DNA of 23,207 bases from an uncultured Eggerthellaceae bacterium (GTDB lineage: Bacteria > Actinomycetota > Coriobacteriia > Coriobacteriales > Eggerthellaceae), in NCBI GenBank assembly GCA_910588985.1, contig CAJURO010000010.1, positions 47,389 to 70,595 of the forward strand. The letters are read 5' to 3'. The notes under the pieces were generated by a model, which saw nothing but the letters and a program-made list of their open reading frames with translations, ran no database searches and was not told the DNA's origin. The stretch's first letter is position 1; each line of letters begins with the position of its first letter. Positions 1 through 6,627 of the stretch are shown here, in pieces. The position numbers and the translations under genes are program-made.

Positions 1-53
1 GACATTTGAACCGTCCCCTGTCACAGAAAAGAAGCCACCCCGTCCTCTGTCGC
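1..53. repeat. REP-like short repeat remnant
   Basis: Two imperfect 14-mers sit 29 bp apart: CCGTCCCCTGTCAC at 11-24 and CCGTCCTCTGTCGC at 40-53, identical at 12 of 14 positions. The reverse complement of the first (GTGACAGGGGACGG) resembles the GTGACAGGGACCGT found at 15727-15740. Short dispersed GTGACAGGGGACGG-type words occur between genes in several bacteria, sometimes linked to REP-associated transposases; that link is recollection, not shown here. The stretch lies just beyond the mscL stop codon and holds no gene. Confidence 0.4.
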
Positions 54-59
54 TACGAG

Positions 60-527
60 CTAAGCTTCAGGGACAAGGGAAGTTTCGGCACGCTCGGGCA
101 ACTCTGATCCGCAATGGAAGCACTTCGTTGCGCCGACATTCACCTCTTCAAGACAATAAGGGCAGGTAGGAGCTTTCTCGACAAGCTTCTGACCTTTATC
201 GTTGCGTACGACGGCTTTCGTCCCTTCGCGCATGCGATTGAATGCCTTCACGATGAGGAAGACGCAGAACGCAATGATCAAGAAGTTGATAACAGCGCCG
301 ATGAAGGCCCCAAAGTCGATGAATTGGTCAGCGCCGACGGGAATCTTGAGCCCTGAGACGGCAGTCCCATTTCCTCCTGTAAGAAGATAGATGAGCGGCG
401 TGATGATGTTGTCCACGAGCGCGGTGACGATGGCGGTGAACGCTGCGCCTATGATGATGCCCACGGCCATATCCATCACGTTGCCACGATTGATGAAGTC
501 CTTGAATTCCTGGATGAAGCCCTTCAT
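60..527 (-). CDS. mscL: Large-conductance mechanosensitive channel MscL with C-terminal zinc ribbon
   Basis: MscL forms a homopentameric membrane pore that opens under membrane tension and releases solutes during hypo-osmotic shock. The 155-residue protein starts with the family's amphipathic N-terminal helix (MKGFIQEFKDFINRGNVMDM). TM1 follows at about 21-45 with the pattern AVGIIIGAAFTAIVTALVDN, a polar loop at about 50-70, and TM2 at about 73-97 ending in FNRMREG. The usual protein is about 130-150 residues and ends in a simple helical bundle. Here residues 122-139 carry C122-x2-C125-x10-C136-x2-C139, a zinc-ribbon pattern, placed in the cytoplasm. A good ribosome site (AAGGAGGCC) precedes the ATG. 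It is transcribed in the same direction as the histidine kinase gene 26 bp upstream, so it may share that transcript. Family assignment is firm; zinc binding is inferred from the cysteine spacing. Confidence 0.96.
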   Translation of the reverse strand: MKGFIQEFKDFINRGNVMDMAVGIIIGAAFTAIVTALVDNIITPLIYLLTGGNGTAVSGLKIPVGADQFIDFGAFIGAVINFLIIAFCVFLIVKAFNRMREGTKAVVRNDKGQKLVEKAPTCPYCLEEVNVGATKCFHCGSELPERAETSLVPEA

Positions 528-553
528 GCTCGGCCTCCTTGTTTTGATGAGGG

Positions 554-2059
554 CTAGACTGATAGAGGTATTGTCACCCTGAAGACGGTCCCATCCTCTT
601 CGGAACTCTGAACTGTAATGTCGCCGTTGGCATCTTGTGCGATCTCTTTCGCGATGGCAAGGCCAAGCCCATAACCGCCTTTTGCTCCTGTACGTGCCTT
701 ATCCGCGCGATAGAAGCGATTGAAGAGATGCGGCAGGTCCTCGTCAGAGATGGCAGGGCCAGTATTATGAATAGCGAGAATCGCATTGGGGGATTTGATC
801 CCCGCGATCTTGTGGCCTGAGAGCGTTACTTGAATGAACCCGCCGTCATTCACGTATTTGCACGCATTGTCGATGAGCGTTGAGACCATGCGCCCGAACT
901 TCTCTGGATTGGCGAATACGTAGAGGTTCGGCTCGATCGTGCTTTCCATCGTGATGCCACGCTCGAACGCCACGGACTCGAATTGGAGCACCTCTCCCTC
1001 GACCAAGTCTGAGAAATCGAACTTGATCTTGTCTTCAGTTGTTTGGGAGAGCGTCTTGAGCTTTGCAAGGTCGAGCATGTCGCTGACAAGAAGCTGCATG
1101 CGCTCTGCTTCCTTTTGGGTGCTTTCAACCCATTGAAGCTGACTGCCCACAGTCTCTTCGGGGCTTGAACGAAGGATGGCCATATTTGCAAGGATGACCG
1201 TGAGCGGCGTTTTCAGCTCGTGCGAGGCATCAGCGGTGAATTGTTGCTGTTGCTCGATGGACTCTTCTACAGGACGAAGCGTCCAGCGCGAGAAGTAGAT
1301 GTTGATCAGGAAGAACACGAGCAAGGCTGCGAGGCCGACGCCCGTCAGCATCCATGCAAGACCGCTCCAGCTCTTCGTGCTGGCATCGTCGCTATAGGCA
1401 ACGATGTAGCTATCGTTGAAGGGAGCCTTGGCATAGAGAAGGCCGAAATCAACAAGGTCTCCGTGCTCGTGCGAGCTGTTCATGACAATGTCGTTCGCAC
1501 GGAGAAGAACGCTTTCAGAGATAGAGGCAGTGGAGATAGTGGGAATAGCGGTGTAGATGCCGTTGCTCTGTACATTATAGACAGCAACGAGCAAGAGGCC
1601 TGAAGAGGTGGTTCCTTCGCCAATAGAAGGAGCCTCAACGATAGTGCTCTTATCTTGCTCAGTTGACGAAGAAGCATTCGAAGCTTCGGCCGAATTGGGG
1701 ATAGACGCGTCAGTTCCGATTGTCGGATAATCGCTTCCGCTCTCTTCGAGCTCTTGAGAGGGCTCAAGGACCTCGCGCGTCGAGGTTATGGTTCCTTTTG
1801 AATCAGCAGTAGCGTTCGCGTCATTCATGTCTTCAAGGCTGACAACGGGAGGAGAATCCATCGTGAGTCGCTGGATGCTCTCGATCTGGGCTATCTTTGG
1901 CGTGGTGACCTCGGCGATGGCGCTTTCAAGCTGGCGATATGCATCGTTGAAGCTGGCTGTATAGTCCAGATAGACAACAACACCGAAGGTGGTGATGAGC
2001 ACCACCATGGCGAGGAGCATGTTCGCGAAGATGAACTTCTTGCGCAGCTTAGTGATCAT
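554..2059 (-). CDS. Membrane sensor histidine kinase (two-component system)
   Basis: This is the sensor of a two-component pair with the response regulator gene just upstream (17-bp gap, same strand). The 501-residue protein has TM1 at about 10-31, a large outer loop at about 32-235, and TM2 at about 236-258. The H-box FTADASHELKTPL follows shortly after, then the N-box (DNACKY), a G1-like HNTGPAI and the G2 box GYGLGLAIAKE, so dimerisation and ATPase domains are complete. The stretch between TM2 and the H-box is short, about 20 residues, so a standard HAMP domain appears to be missing. Residues about 80-155 of the outer loop are rich in Ser, Thr, Asn, Asp and Glu and look unstructured. The ligand cannot be told from sequence. 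Overall layout resembles cell-envelope-sensing kinases, but that is a guess. Confidence 0.93.
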   Translation of the reverse strand: MITKLRKKFIFANMLLAMVVLITTFGVVVYLDYTASFNDAYRQLESAIAEVTTPKIAQIESIQRLTMDSPPVVSLEDMNDANATADSKGTITSTREVLEPSQELEESGSDYPTIGTDASIPNSAEASNASSSTEQDKSTIVEAPSIGEGTTSSGLLLVAVYNVQSNGIYTAIPTISTASISESVLLRANDIVMNSSHEHGDLVDFGLLYAKAPFNDSYIVAYSDDASTKSWSGLAWMLTGVGLAALLVFFLINIYFSRWTLRPVEESIEQQQQFTADASHELKTPLTVILANMAILRSSPEETVGSQLQWVESTQKEAERMQLLVSDMLDLAKLKTLSQTTEDKIKFDFSDLVEGEVLQFESVAFERGITMESTIEPNLYVFANPEKFGRMVSTLIDNACKYVNDGGFIQVTLSGHKIAGIKSPNAILAIHNTGPAISDEDLPHLFNRFYRADKARTGAKGGYGLGLAIAKEIAQDANGDITVQSSEEDGTVFRVTIPLSV

Positions 2060-2076
2060 GCGTCAGCCTATCGGTA

Positions 2077-2745
2077 TCAGCTCACAAGGCGGTAGCCGGC
2101 TTTGCGGATCGTTTCGATCTTGCAAGCTGAACCAATGTGCGTCAGCTTCTTTCGCAGGAAGGAAATGTAGGCTTCCACGTTATTGTCGCCCGCAGTGGTG
2201 TTCGCCTCCCAAGCTTTCGCAATGAGCGTTTCCTTTGAGAGCACTATGCCTGGATTGCTCATCAAGATGCGCAGGATGCTGAACTCCTTGAAGCTCAACT
2301 GGATTGACTTTTGCCCGCAGGAAAGCGTGTAGCTTTCCAGATCAAGGCGAAGGTCGCCCACGCTGAGCGCTTCGAATTGAACCTCGCCTTGACGACGTCC
2401 CAGGGCACGCAGATGTGCCATCAGCTCGGCAGGGGAGAAGGGCTTGGTCATATAATCGTCCGCACCTGCATCGTAGCCTGTGATCTTGTCTGTGGTGGAA
2501 TCGCGTGCGGTGAGAAGCATGATGGGGGTGCTTACGTTAGAGCGGCGTAGTTCGCGGGTAACCTCGAAGCCGTCGAGCTTGGGCAACATCACATCAAGGA
2601 TGATCACATCATAGTTGCCGACCAATCCGAAGTTGAGACCAGTCTGCCCATCGTGGGCGGACTCGATCTCGTAGCTATTGTCTTTCAGGATCTTCTCAAG
2701 CGCTGCTGCCAAGCGTTCGTCATCCTCAACGATCAGAACTTTCAT
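2077..2745 (-). CDS. OmpR/PhoB-family response regulator
   Basis: This is the DNA-binding partner of the downstream histidine kinase. From the ATG at 2745 it is 222 residues. The receiver domain (about 1-115) has the acidic pair D8/D9, phosphoacceptor D51 in IILDVMLP, T79 in LLTARD and K101 in MTKPF. The C-terminal winged helix (about 125-220) has SFKEFSILRILMSNPG and ends in RKAGYRLVS, typical of the OmpR class. An in-frame GTG lies 6 bp upstream at 2751. I prefer the ATG because AGGTCGG sits at proper distance and because D51/K101 numbering fits the family. A triple direct repeat with 11-bp spacing upstream (2823-2850) is a likely binding site, which suggests autoregulation. Confidence 0.95.
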   Translation of the reverse strand: MKVLIVEDDERLAAALEKILKDNSYEIESAHDGQTGLNFGLVGNYDVIILDVMLPKLDGFEVTRELRRSNVSTPIMLLTARDSTTDKITGYDAGADDYMTKPFSPAELMAHLRALGRRQGEVQFEALSVGDLRLDLESYTLSCGQKSIQLSFKEFSILRILMSNPGIVLSKETLIAKAWEANTTAGDNNVEAYISFLRKKLTHIGSACKIETIRKAGYRLVS

Positions 2746-2775
2746 AGACACCGACCTATGTACATGCTTTCACGA

Positions 2776-2804
2776 TATATGCGTTATTCTGCATGCCATT
2801 GTAA
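2776..2804 (-). promoter_or_regulatory. Probable sigma-70-type promoter of the two-component operon
   Basis: Reading the minus strand, a -35-like TTACAA (2804-2799) and a -10-like CATATA (2781-2776) are separated by exactly 17 bp. They lie about 30-60 bp upstream of the response regulator start. The match is moderate, but spacing and position fit a promoter for the regulator-kinase pair. Confidence 0.5.
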
Positions 2805-2822
2805 GCGGATATGTGCATTTTG

Positions 2823-2850
2823 CCTGAATGAAACCTGAAAACTACCTGAA
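2823..2850 (-). promoter_or_regulatory. Operator: three CCTGAA direct repeats at 11-bp spacing
   Basis: On the plus strand CCTGAA occurs at 2823-2828, 2834-2839 and 2845-2850, each exactly 11 bp after the last. On the minus strand this reads TTTTCAGG, TTTTCAGG, CATTCAGG. A fourth copy in the opposite orientation (TTCAGG) is at 2875-2880. Tandem sites one helical turn apart are the normal binding mode of OmpR/PhoB regulators. The repeats lie about 20-45 bp upstream of the predicted -35 of the regulator's own promoter, so autoregulation is likely. The inverted copy could also act on the region to the right. Confidence 0.65.
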
Positions 2851-2887
2851 AAGCCAAAAGTGTTTAAGGTATTTTTCAGGTACAGAG

Positions 2888-3063
2888 ACTATTATTACCA
2901 CAGTGTTTCCCAGCACCAGCGTGACGCGTAAGCAAACGCAAGGTCTTTTCGAAGGTCTCGCGCGTCACGCTCATTTAGAAAACATACTGGCCATCTTAAC
3001 AACCACCACTTGGCCAATAGTTTTAGATAGTCGACCCCGCAGCCTCCGCGGGGTCATTTTTTT
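2888..3063 (+). ncRNA. Candidate structured RNA ending in an intrinsic terminator
   Basis: The 456-bp gap before the thioredoxin-like gene has no convincing protein gene. It contains an 11-bp perfect stem, AGCGTGACGCG at 2918-2928 with CGCGTCACGCT at 2961-2971. Its loop carries a small CTT-TTCG-AAG hairpin. Next is a TGGCCA/TGGCCA pair (about 2989-3015), then the terminator at 3033-3063. This could be a trans-acting small RNA or a 5' leader with an attenuator for the gene at 3208. A -10-like TATTAT is at 2890-2895 but no good -35 is seen. I do not recognise an RNA family. Left end is uncertain. Confidence 0.4.
3033..3063 (+). terminator. Strong rho-independent terminator
   Basis: A perfect 8-bp stem, GACCCCGC (3033-3040) with GCGGGGTC (3048-3055), has a 7-nt loop and is followed by A and seven T residues. 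It points along the plus strand and lies 145 bp before the thioredoxin-like gene. No plus-strand protein gene lies upstream for it to terminate, which is the main argument for an RNA gene or attenuator here. Confidence 0.85.
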
Positions 3064-3207
3064 GCCTTGGTTCGATGCCCAAATGAAATCAGGGTTTCAA
3101 CAGCTTCGTCTCAACTGTGCATGTCTCTCCGACGGAGGCTCTGCGCTCGTATGCTTGACTCAGACTTAGATCTATTCGAGCGCATGTGAGAAGGCAGGCG
3201 ATATCCT

Positions 3208-3603
3208 ATGGATGATGTATTCAACAGCGATGTGGTCATGGAGATCAAAGATGAAGGCACCTGGAAGCAGAAGGTCGACGATGCTTCGGGACGTGTCATG
3301 GTTGAGTTCTTCGTAACGTGGTGCCCGCATTGCCAGCGTGAGGCACCGATCCTTGACGAGGTTGCAACGACCATCATGGCTGCAGGGATCGATGTGTACC
3401 ATGCGAACGCAGAGATGATGTACACGAAAGGTGATGTGTATGGCATTTCCGAGACACCTTCGTTCATCTTGGTTGATAACGGTGAGCTGATAGCAAAGCA
3501 AGAAGGCTTTCTGACGGCAGACGAGATCATGGCGTTCGCGCGCGGCGAGATCGATAGCCTTGCCCAAAGCAGGGGTCAGTCCTTGAGCTCGGCTGCATGG
3601 TAG
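3208..3603 (+). CDS. Thioredoxin-like protein with CPHC active site
   Basis: The 131-residue protein has the thioredoxin fold signature: the strand VMVEFFVTW, active site W38-C39-P40-H41-C42, and the cis-proline motif ETPSFILVD (P84). CPHC differs from the usual CGPC and resembles DsbA-type centres, so it may be more oxidising or act on particular partners. No signal peptide or lipobox is seen, so it is probably cytoplasmic. The last 20 residues (about 112-131) are Ser/Ala/Gln-rich and look flexible. It stands alone: the candidate RNA and terminator lie upstream and a long inverted repeat follows. The ATG at 3208 has a weak AGG about 10 nt upstream. Redox role is known for the family; its substrate is not. 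Confidence 0.88.
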   Translation: MDDVFNSDVVMEIKDEGTWKQKVDDASGRVMVEFFVTWCPHCQREAPILDEVATTIMAAGIDVYHANAEMMYTKGDVYGISETPSFILVDNGELIAKQEGFLTADEIMAFARGEIDSLAQSRGQSLSSAAW

Positions 3604-3679
3604 CCTCTTGATGACATCTTTGTCATGGTAGGCGAGCAGCGGAGAATCAAGGGAATGCGACAACCCGCTCAAAATAGCA

Positions 3680-3713
3680 ATCCACCCGACATCTGACTCG
3701 ATGTCGGGTGGAT
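3680..3713. terminator. 14-bp perfect hairpin between convergent genes
   Basis: ATCCACCCGACATC (3680-3693) and GATGTCGGGTGGAT (3700-3713) form a perfect 14-bp stem with a 6-nt loop. It lies between the ends of the thioredoxin-like gene (plus) and the LEA-like gene (minus). Neither side has a clean T-run; the minus strand continues TTGCTATTTT. A bidirectional terminator is the simplest reading. Confidence 0.6.
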
Positions 3714-3764
3714 GTGTGGATGGCTTATGGCAGTCGCCTTATAGATATGCTTATCGATCGCGTG

Positions 3765-4055
3765 CTATTCGCCTATCTTGCCATTGCCGTCCAGATCCTT
3801 CTTGGTGACCTTCTCAGCAACATTCTTGATGCCTTCTGCAGCATCGGCGCCCTTTTCCTTCGCAATGGCCGCAACTTCGGCGCCCTTGTCTTTGGCTACC
3901 TCGAACGCATCAGCACCCTTTTCCTTTGCAACTTCTGCTGCATCGCCAAGAGTGTCTTTTGCATTCTCGAGAAATGGCTTGGCCGCTTCGCCGGCATTCT
4001 GCATTGCCTCTTTGGCCTCGTCAGCAGCTGTTTTGATGCTTTCCATAACGCCCAT
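3765..4055 (-). CDS. Small LEA-like repeat protein with a partial EF-hand loop
   Basis: The 96-residue protein is rich in Ala, Lys, Glu and Asp and has no signal peptide. Residues 38-81 are four 11-residue repeats of the form DAAEVAKEKGA, DAFEVAKDKGA, EVAAIAKEKGA, DAAEGIKNVAE. This is the period of group-3 late-embryogenesis-abundant proteins and apolipoprotein-like amphipathic helices. The C-terminus KKDLDGNGKIGE holds the first ten positions of an EF-hand or dockerin-like calcium loop (D87, D89, N91, G92, I94) but stops before the twelfth-position acid. AAGGAGG precedes the ATG, so translation should be strong. Family members elsewhere are linked to stress or desiccation protection or membrane association. 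A role here is inference. The gene follows the aldehyde dehydrogenase by about 200 bp and may be transcribed separately. Confidence 0.8.
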   Translation of the reverse strand: MGVMESIKTAADEAKEAMQNAGEAAKPFLENAKDTLGDAAEVAKEKGADAFEVAKDKGAEVAAIAKEKGADAAEGIKNVAEKVTKKDLDGNGKIGE

Positions 4056-4262
4056 GATGACCTCCTTGTGTGAGGATGGTATTCAAACACTGCATTGAGC
4101 ATACGACGAGAGGTGACTCGGCAAGGCCTGTATAGCGCTTTCGTCAAGCATGCGTGCTGAAGCGGTGATAAAGCCGTATACCTTGAGTGCGACTTTCGCA
4201 AGGAAAATCACGCTGAAAGCGATAGGGGCAGCCTGAATATACATGTAGCACGGGCGTCGGGA

Positions 4263-5738
4263 TTACTTTGCTGGCATGAAGAGCTTGAGCAATTTCATCT
4301 TCATATCGTTGAAAGGTGGATTGCGAATGGGAAGCTCGATGAGGTTCGACTTCTTCATGGTGGATCGGTAATGCGTGAATGCATCAAAGCCTGCTTTTCC
4401 ATGGTAGGAGCCAATGCCAGAATTCTGCAATCCTCCAAAGGGGAGATGCGTGCTGCTTGCCCAGATGACCACGTCGTTGATGGTCGCGCCACCGCTTGGC
4501 ACGTTGTCCATTATGGCCTTGCAGGTTCGAGGGCTTCTACTGAAGATGTAACAGCTGAGCGGATGCCCGTATGAACGCGTGATGTCGATGGCATCCTCAA
4601 GGTTGTCATAGGTGAGGACAGGGAGCACAGGGCCGAATATCTCCTGCTTCATCACAGGATCGGTCAGGGTGATGCCGCGCATGATGGTGGGCTCGATCTG
4701 GAGCGTTTTCGGATTTCGACCACCTCCGCAGACGATATGAGCGTCTGGGCCGCAGCCATCTATCAATCCGCATACCATGTCGTAGTGCTTCTGATTGATC
4801 ATGTGCGGGTAATCGGGGCTCTTCAGTGGTTCGGGTCCATAGTAGCTATGGATCGAACGCGTTAGTTCGCGGATGAACTCGTCGGCTACTTCTTCATGGA
4901 CGAGGGCATAATCAGGAGCCACGCACGTCTGGCCCGAGTTAAGGCATTTGCCCCATGCCACACGTTCGCCTGCACGTTTCAGATCGGCGTCTTTCGTGAT
5001 GAACAGCGGGTTCTTGCCGCCGAGCTCTAATGTGACGCTCGTAAGGCTCTCAGCCGCATGCGCCATGATCTTCTTCCCTACGCCAGGGCTTCCTGTGAAC
5101 ATGATCTTGTCGAAGGTTACCTGAAGGATCCAATCGTTCATCTCGTTGCTGCCGTGAAGGCAGACAACGAAATGCGGGTCGAAGACCTCGCGGCAGAGTT
5201 GTTCCAGGAAGGCGGATGTGTGCACTGATTGCTGTGATGGTTTCAGCACCACGCAGTTGCCTGCAGCAATGGCATCGATGAGAGGGATAAGGGAGAGTTG
5301 CAAAGGATAATTCCACGGCGAGAGGACGGCAGCTACGCCAAAAGGATAGGCATAGATACGTGATGTGGTAGGGAAATGCGCAAGCGATGTGGGCACATGA
5401 CGAGGACGCGCCCAGGTGCGCACATGCGCGATGCAGTTTCTGAGCTCGTCGTAGACCAAGCCGAGCTCGGTCGCATATGCTTCGAATTCGCTCTTGCCCA
5501 GATCTGCACGGAGAGCTTCGAGCGCAGCTGATTCGTGCGCCAGCAAGTATGCCTGAAGCTGACGCAGCTGCCGAATCCTGAAGTCGCATGGCAGGGTGGC
5601 ACCAGATTGGAAAGAGAGCTCCATGGTGTCTATGATGTCTTGCAGATCGACTGCTGATCGTGGCTTATTCTCATATGGATCGAACATGCTCATCATCTCC
5701 ATCAGCGTATGCATCGATTGGTGATTGTACCTGGGCAT
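4263..5738 (-). CDS. Class 3 (fatty) aldehyde dehydrogenase
   Basis: NAD(P)-dependent oxidation of aldehydes to acids. Features over 491 residues: PWNYP at 141-145 with the catalytic Asn143, cofactor loop FTGSPGVGKKI at 214-224, general base E238 in ELGGKNP, and nucleophile C272 in NSGQTCVAPDY. The C-terminal signature LPFGGLQNSGIGSYHGKAGFDAFTHY is typical of class 3 / fatty aldehyde dehydrogenases. The tail KMKLLKLFMPAK could contact membrane. The first ATG (5738) has no clear ribosome site; further in-frame ATGs follow at residues 9, 13, 15, 16 and 18, and the true start may be one of those. The gene lies 9 bp after the short-chain dehydrogenase stop codon, so the two are surely co-transcribed and may act in sequence on an alcohol and its aldehyde. 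Confidence 0.93.
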   Translation of the reverse strand: MPRYNHQSMHTLMEMMSMFDPYENKPRSAVDLQDIIDTMELSFQSGATLPCDFRIRQLRQLQAYLLAHESAALEALRADLGKSEFEAYATELGLVYDELRNCIAHVRTWARPRHVPTSLAHFPTTSRIYAYPFGVAAVLSPWNYPLQLSLIPLIDAIAAGNCVVLKPSQQSVHTSAFLEQLCREVFDPHFVVCLHGSNEMNDWILQVTFDKIMFTGSPGVGKKIMAHAAESLTSVTLELGGKNPLFITKDADLKRAGERVAWGKCLNSGQTCVAPDYALVHEEVADEFIRELTRSIHSYYGPEPLKSPDYPHMINQKHYDMVCGLIDGCGPDAHIVCGGGRNPKTLQIEPTIMRGITLTDPVMKQEIFGPVLPVLTYDNLEDAIDITRSYGHPLSCYIFSRSPRTCKAIMDNVPSGGATINDVVIWASSTHLPFGGLQNSGIGSYHGKAGFDAFTHYRSTMKKSNLIELPIRNPPFNDMKMKLLKLFMPAK

Positions 5739-5747
5739 CGGAGAGGC

Positions 5748-6521
5748 CTAGATGCGCCTAAGCACTTCCCAGCCAGCCATCGAAATGCAGCTCGGAACCA
5801 CTTTCCCTATCAGGCGCAAAAGAAGTGATTGCGGGCTTGCGCAGGCCACGGCGAAATGAGCCTTGTTCGCTAAGAGCGCATCTCGTACCACGCTCTGTGG
5901 TGTTTGAGCAGCGATGAGGTGCTTCACATCGTGCCCACCACCTGACTGACGCGCAACCTTCTCGAAGCCAGTCTTCACCCACGTAGGACAGAGCGCTGTG
6001 ACGATGATGCCCGAGCCAGCGAGCTCCCAGCGCAGTGCGCGCGTGTAACGCAGCACGAATGCCTTCGATGCGGCATAGACACTCATGTGCGGTAGGGGAA
6101 GAAAAGCGGCTGCCGAGGCAACCTGGATGATCCTGCTTCCGCGATCCATGTAGGGAAGTGCGGCGCGGGTCATCTCTACGACCGCTTTGCAGTTAAGGTC
6201 GATCATGGCGGCCGCAGCTTCGTCAGAGATGGTTTGCCAATCTCCGAATTTTCCGAAGCCCGCTGCGTTGATGAGATAGGTGATGCGTGGTTGCTCATCC
6301 TTTAAGGTAGAGCGGATAGCTGCGATATCGTCGGCGTTCGTCAAGTCGGCCACCAGGATCTTCGCGGGTGTGTCAAGCTCGTGGGCAACCGTTTCTAGAT
6401 CGGGCTTCTTGCGGGCGCAGATCCAGATCTCGTCGGCAACCTGCATGCGATCGAGCTGCAGGGCGAATTCGCGGCCGATTCCAGAGGATGCCCCTGTGAT
6501 AAGTGCGACCTTCTTTTGCAT
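5748..6521 (-). CDS. Short-chain dehydrogenase/reductase
   Basis: NAD(P)-dependent oxidoreductase of 257 residues. The cofactor motif TGASSGIG is at 9-16, NAAG at 85-88, and the catalytic set N110, S136, Y149, K153 (YAASK) is complete. The C-terminal part (about 190-257) is moderately hydrophobic, as in SDRs acting on lipid-like ketones or alcohols. AAGGAAAGAG lies a proper distance before the ATG. It is directly followed by the aldehyde dehydrogenase gene, and a LysR gene lies 107 bp upstream on the same strand. A joint alcohol-to-acid oxidation path or removal of reactive carbonyls is plausible; the substrate is unknown. Confidence 0.92.
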   Translation of the reverse strand: MQKKVALITGASSGIGREFALQLDRMQVADEIWICARKKPDLETVAHELDTPAKILVADLTNADDIAAIRSTLKDEQPRITYLINAAGFGKFGDWQTISDEAAAAMIDLNCKAVVEMTRAALPYMDRGSRIIQVASAAAFLPLPHMSVYAASKAFVLRYTRALRWELAGSGIIVTALCPTWVKTGFEKVARQSGGGHDVKHLIAAQTPQSVVRDALLANKAHFAVACASPQSLLLRLIGKVVPSCISMAGWEVLRRI

Positions 6522-6627
6522 GATGGACTCTCTTTCCTTCTTTCGCGAGTATGAGCTTGCGTTTGGAATTGCGATGCCTTGATGCTATGCGCCTCATCGT
6601 TCGACCGCGCGATCAATCAAAAAACTG

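Noticed and set aside
2828..3169. 113-residue plus-strand frame in the gap before the thioredoxin-like gene
   Set aside because: It runs through the operator, the hairpins and the intrinsic terminator, and has no ribosome site or recognisable domain.
3172..3672. 166-residue minus-strand frame over the thioredoxin-like gene
   Set aside because: The plus-strand gene has a clear CPHC active site and cis-proline; the opposite frame shows no motif.
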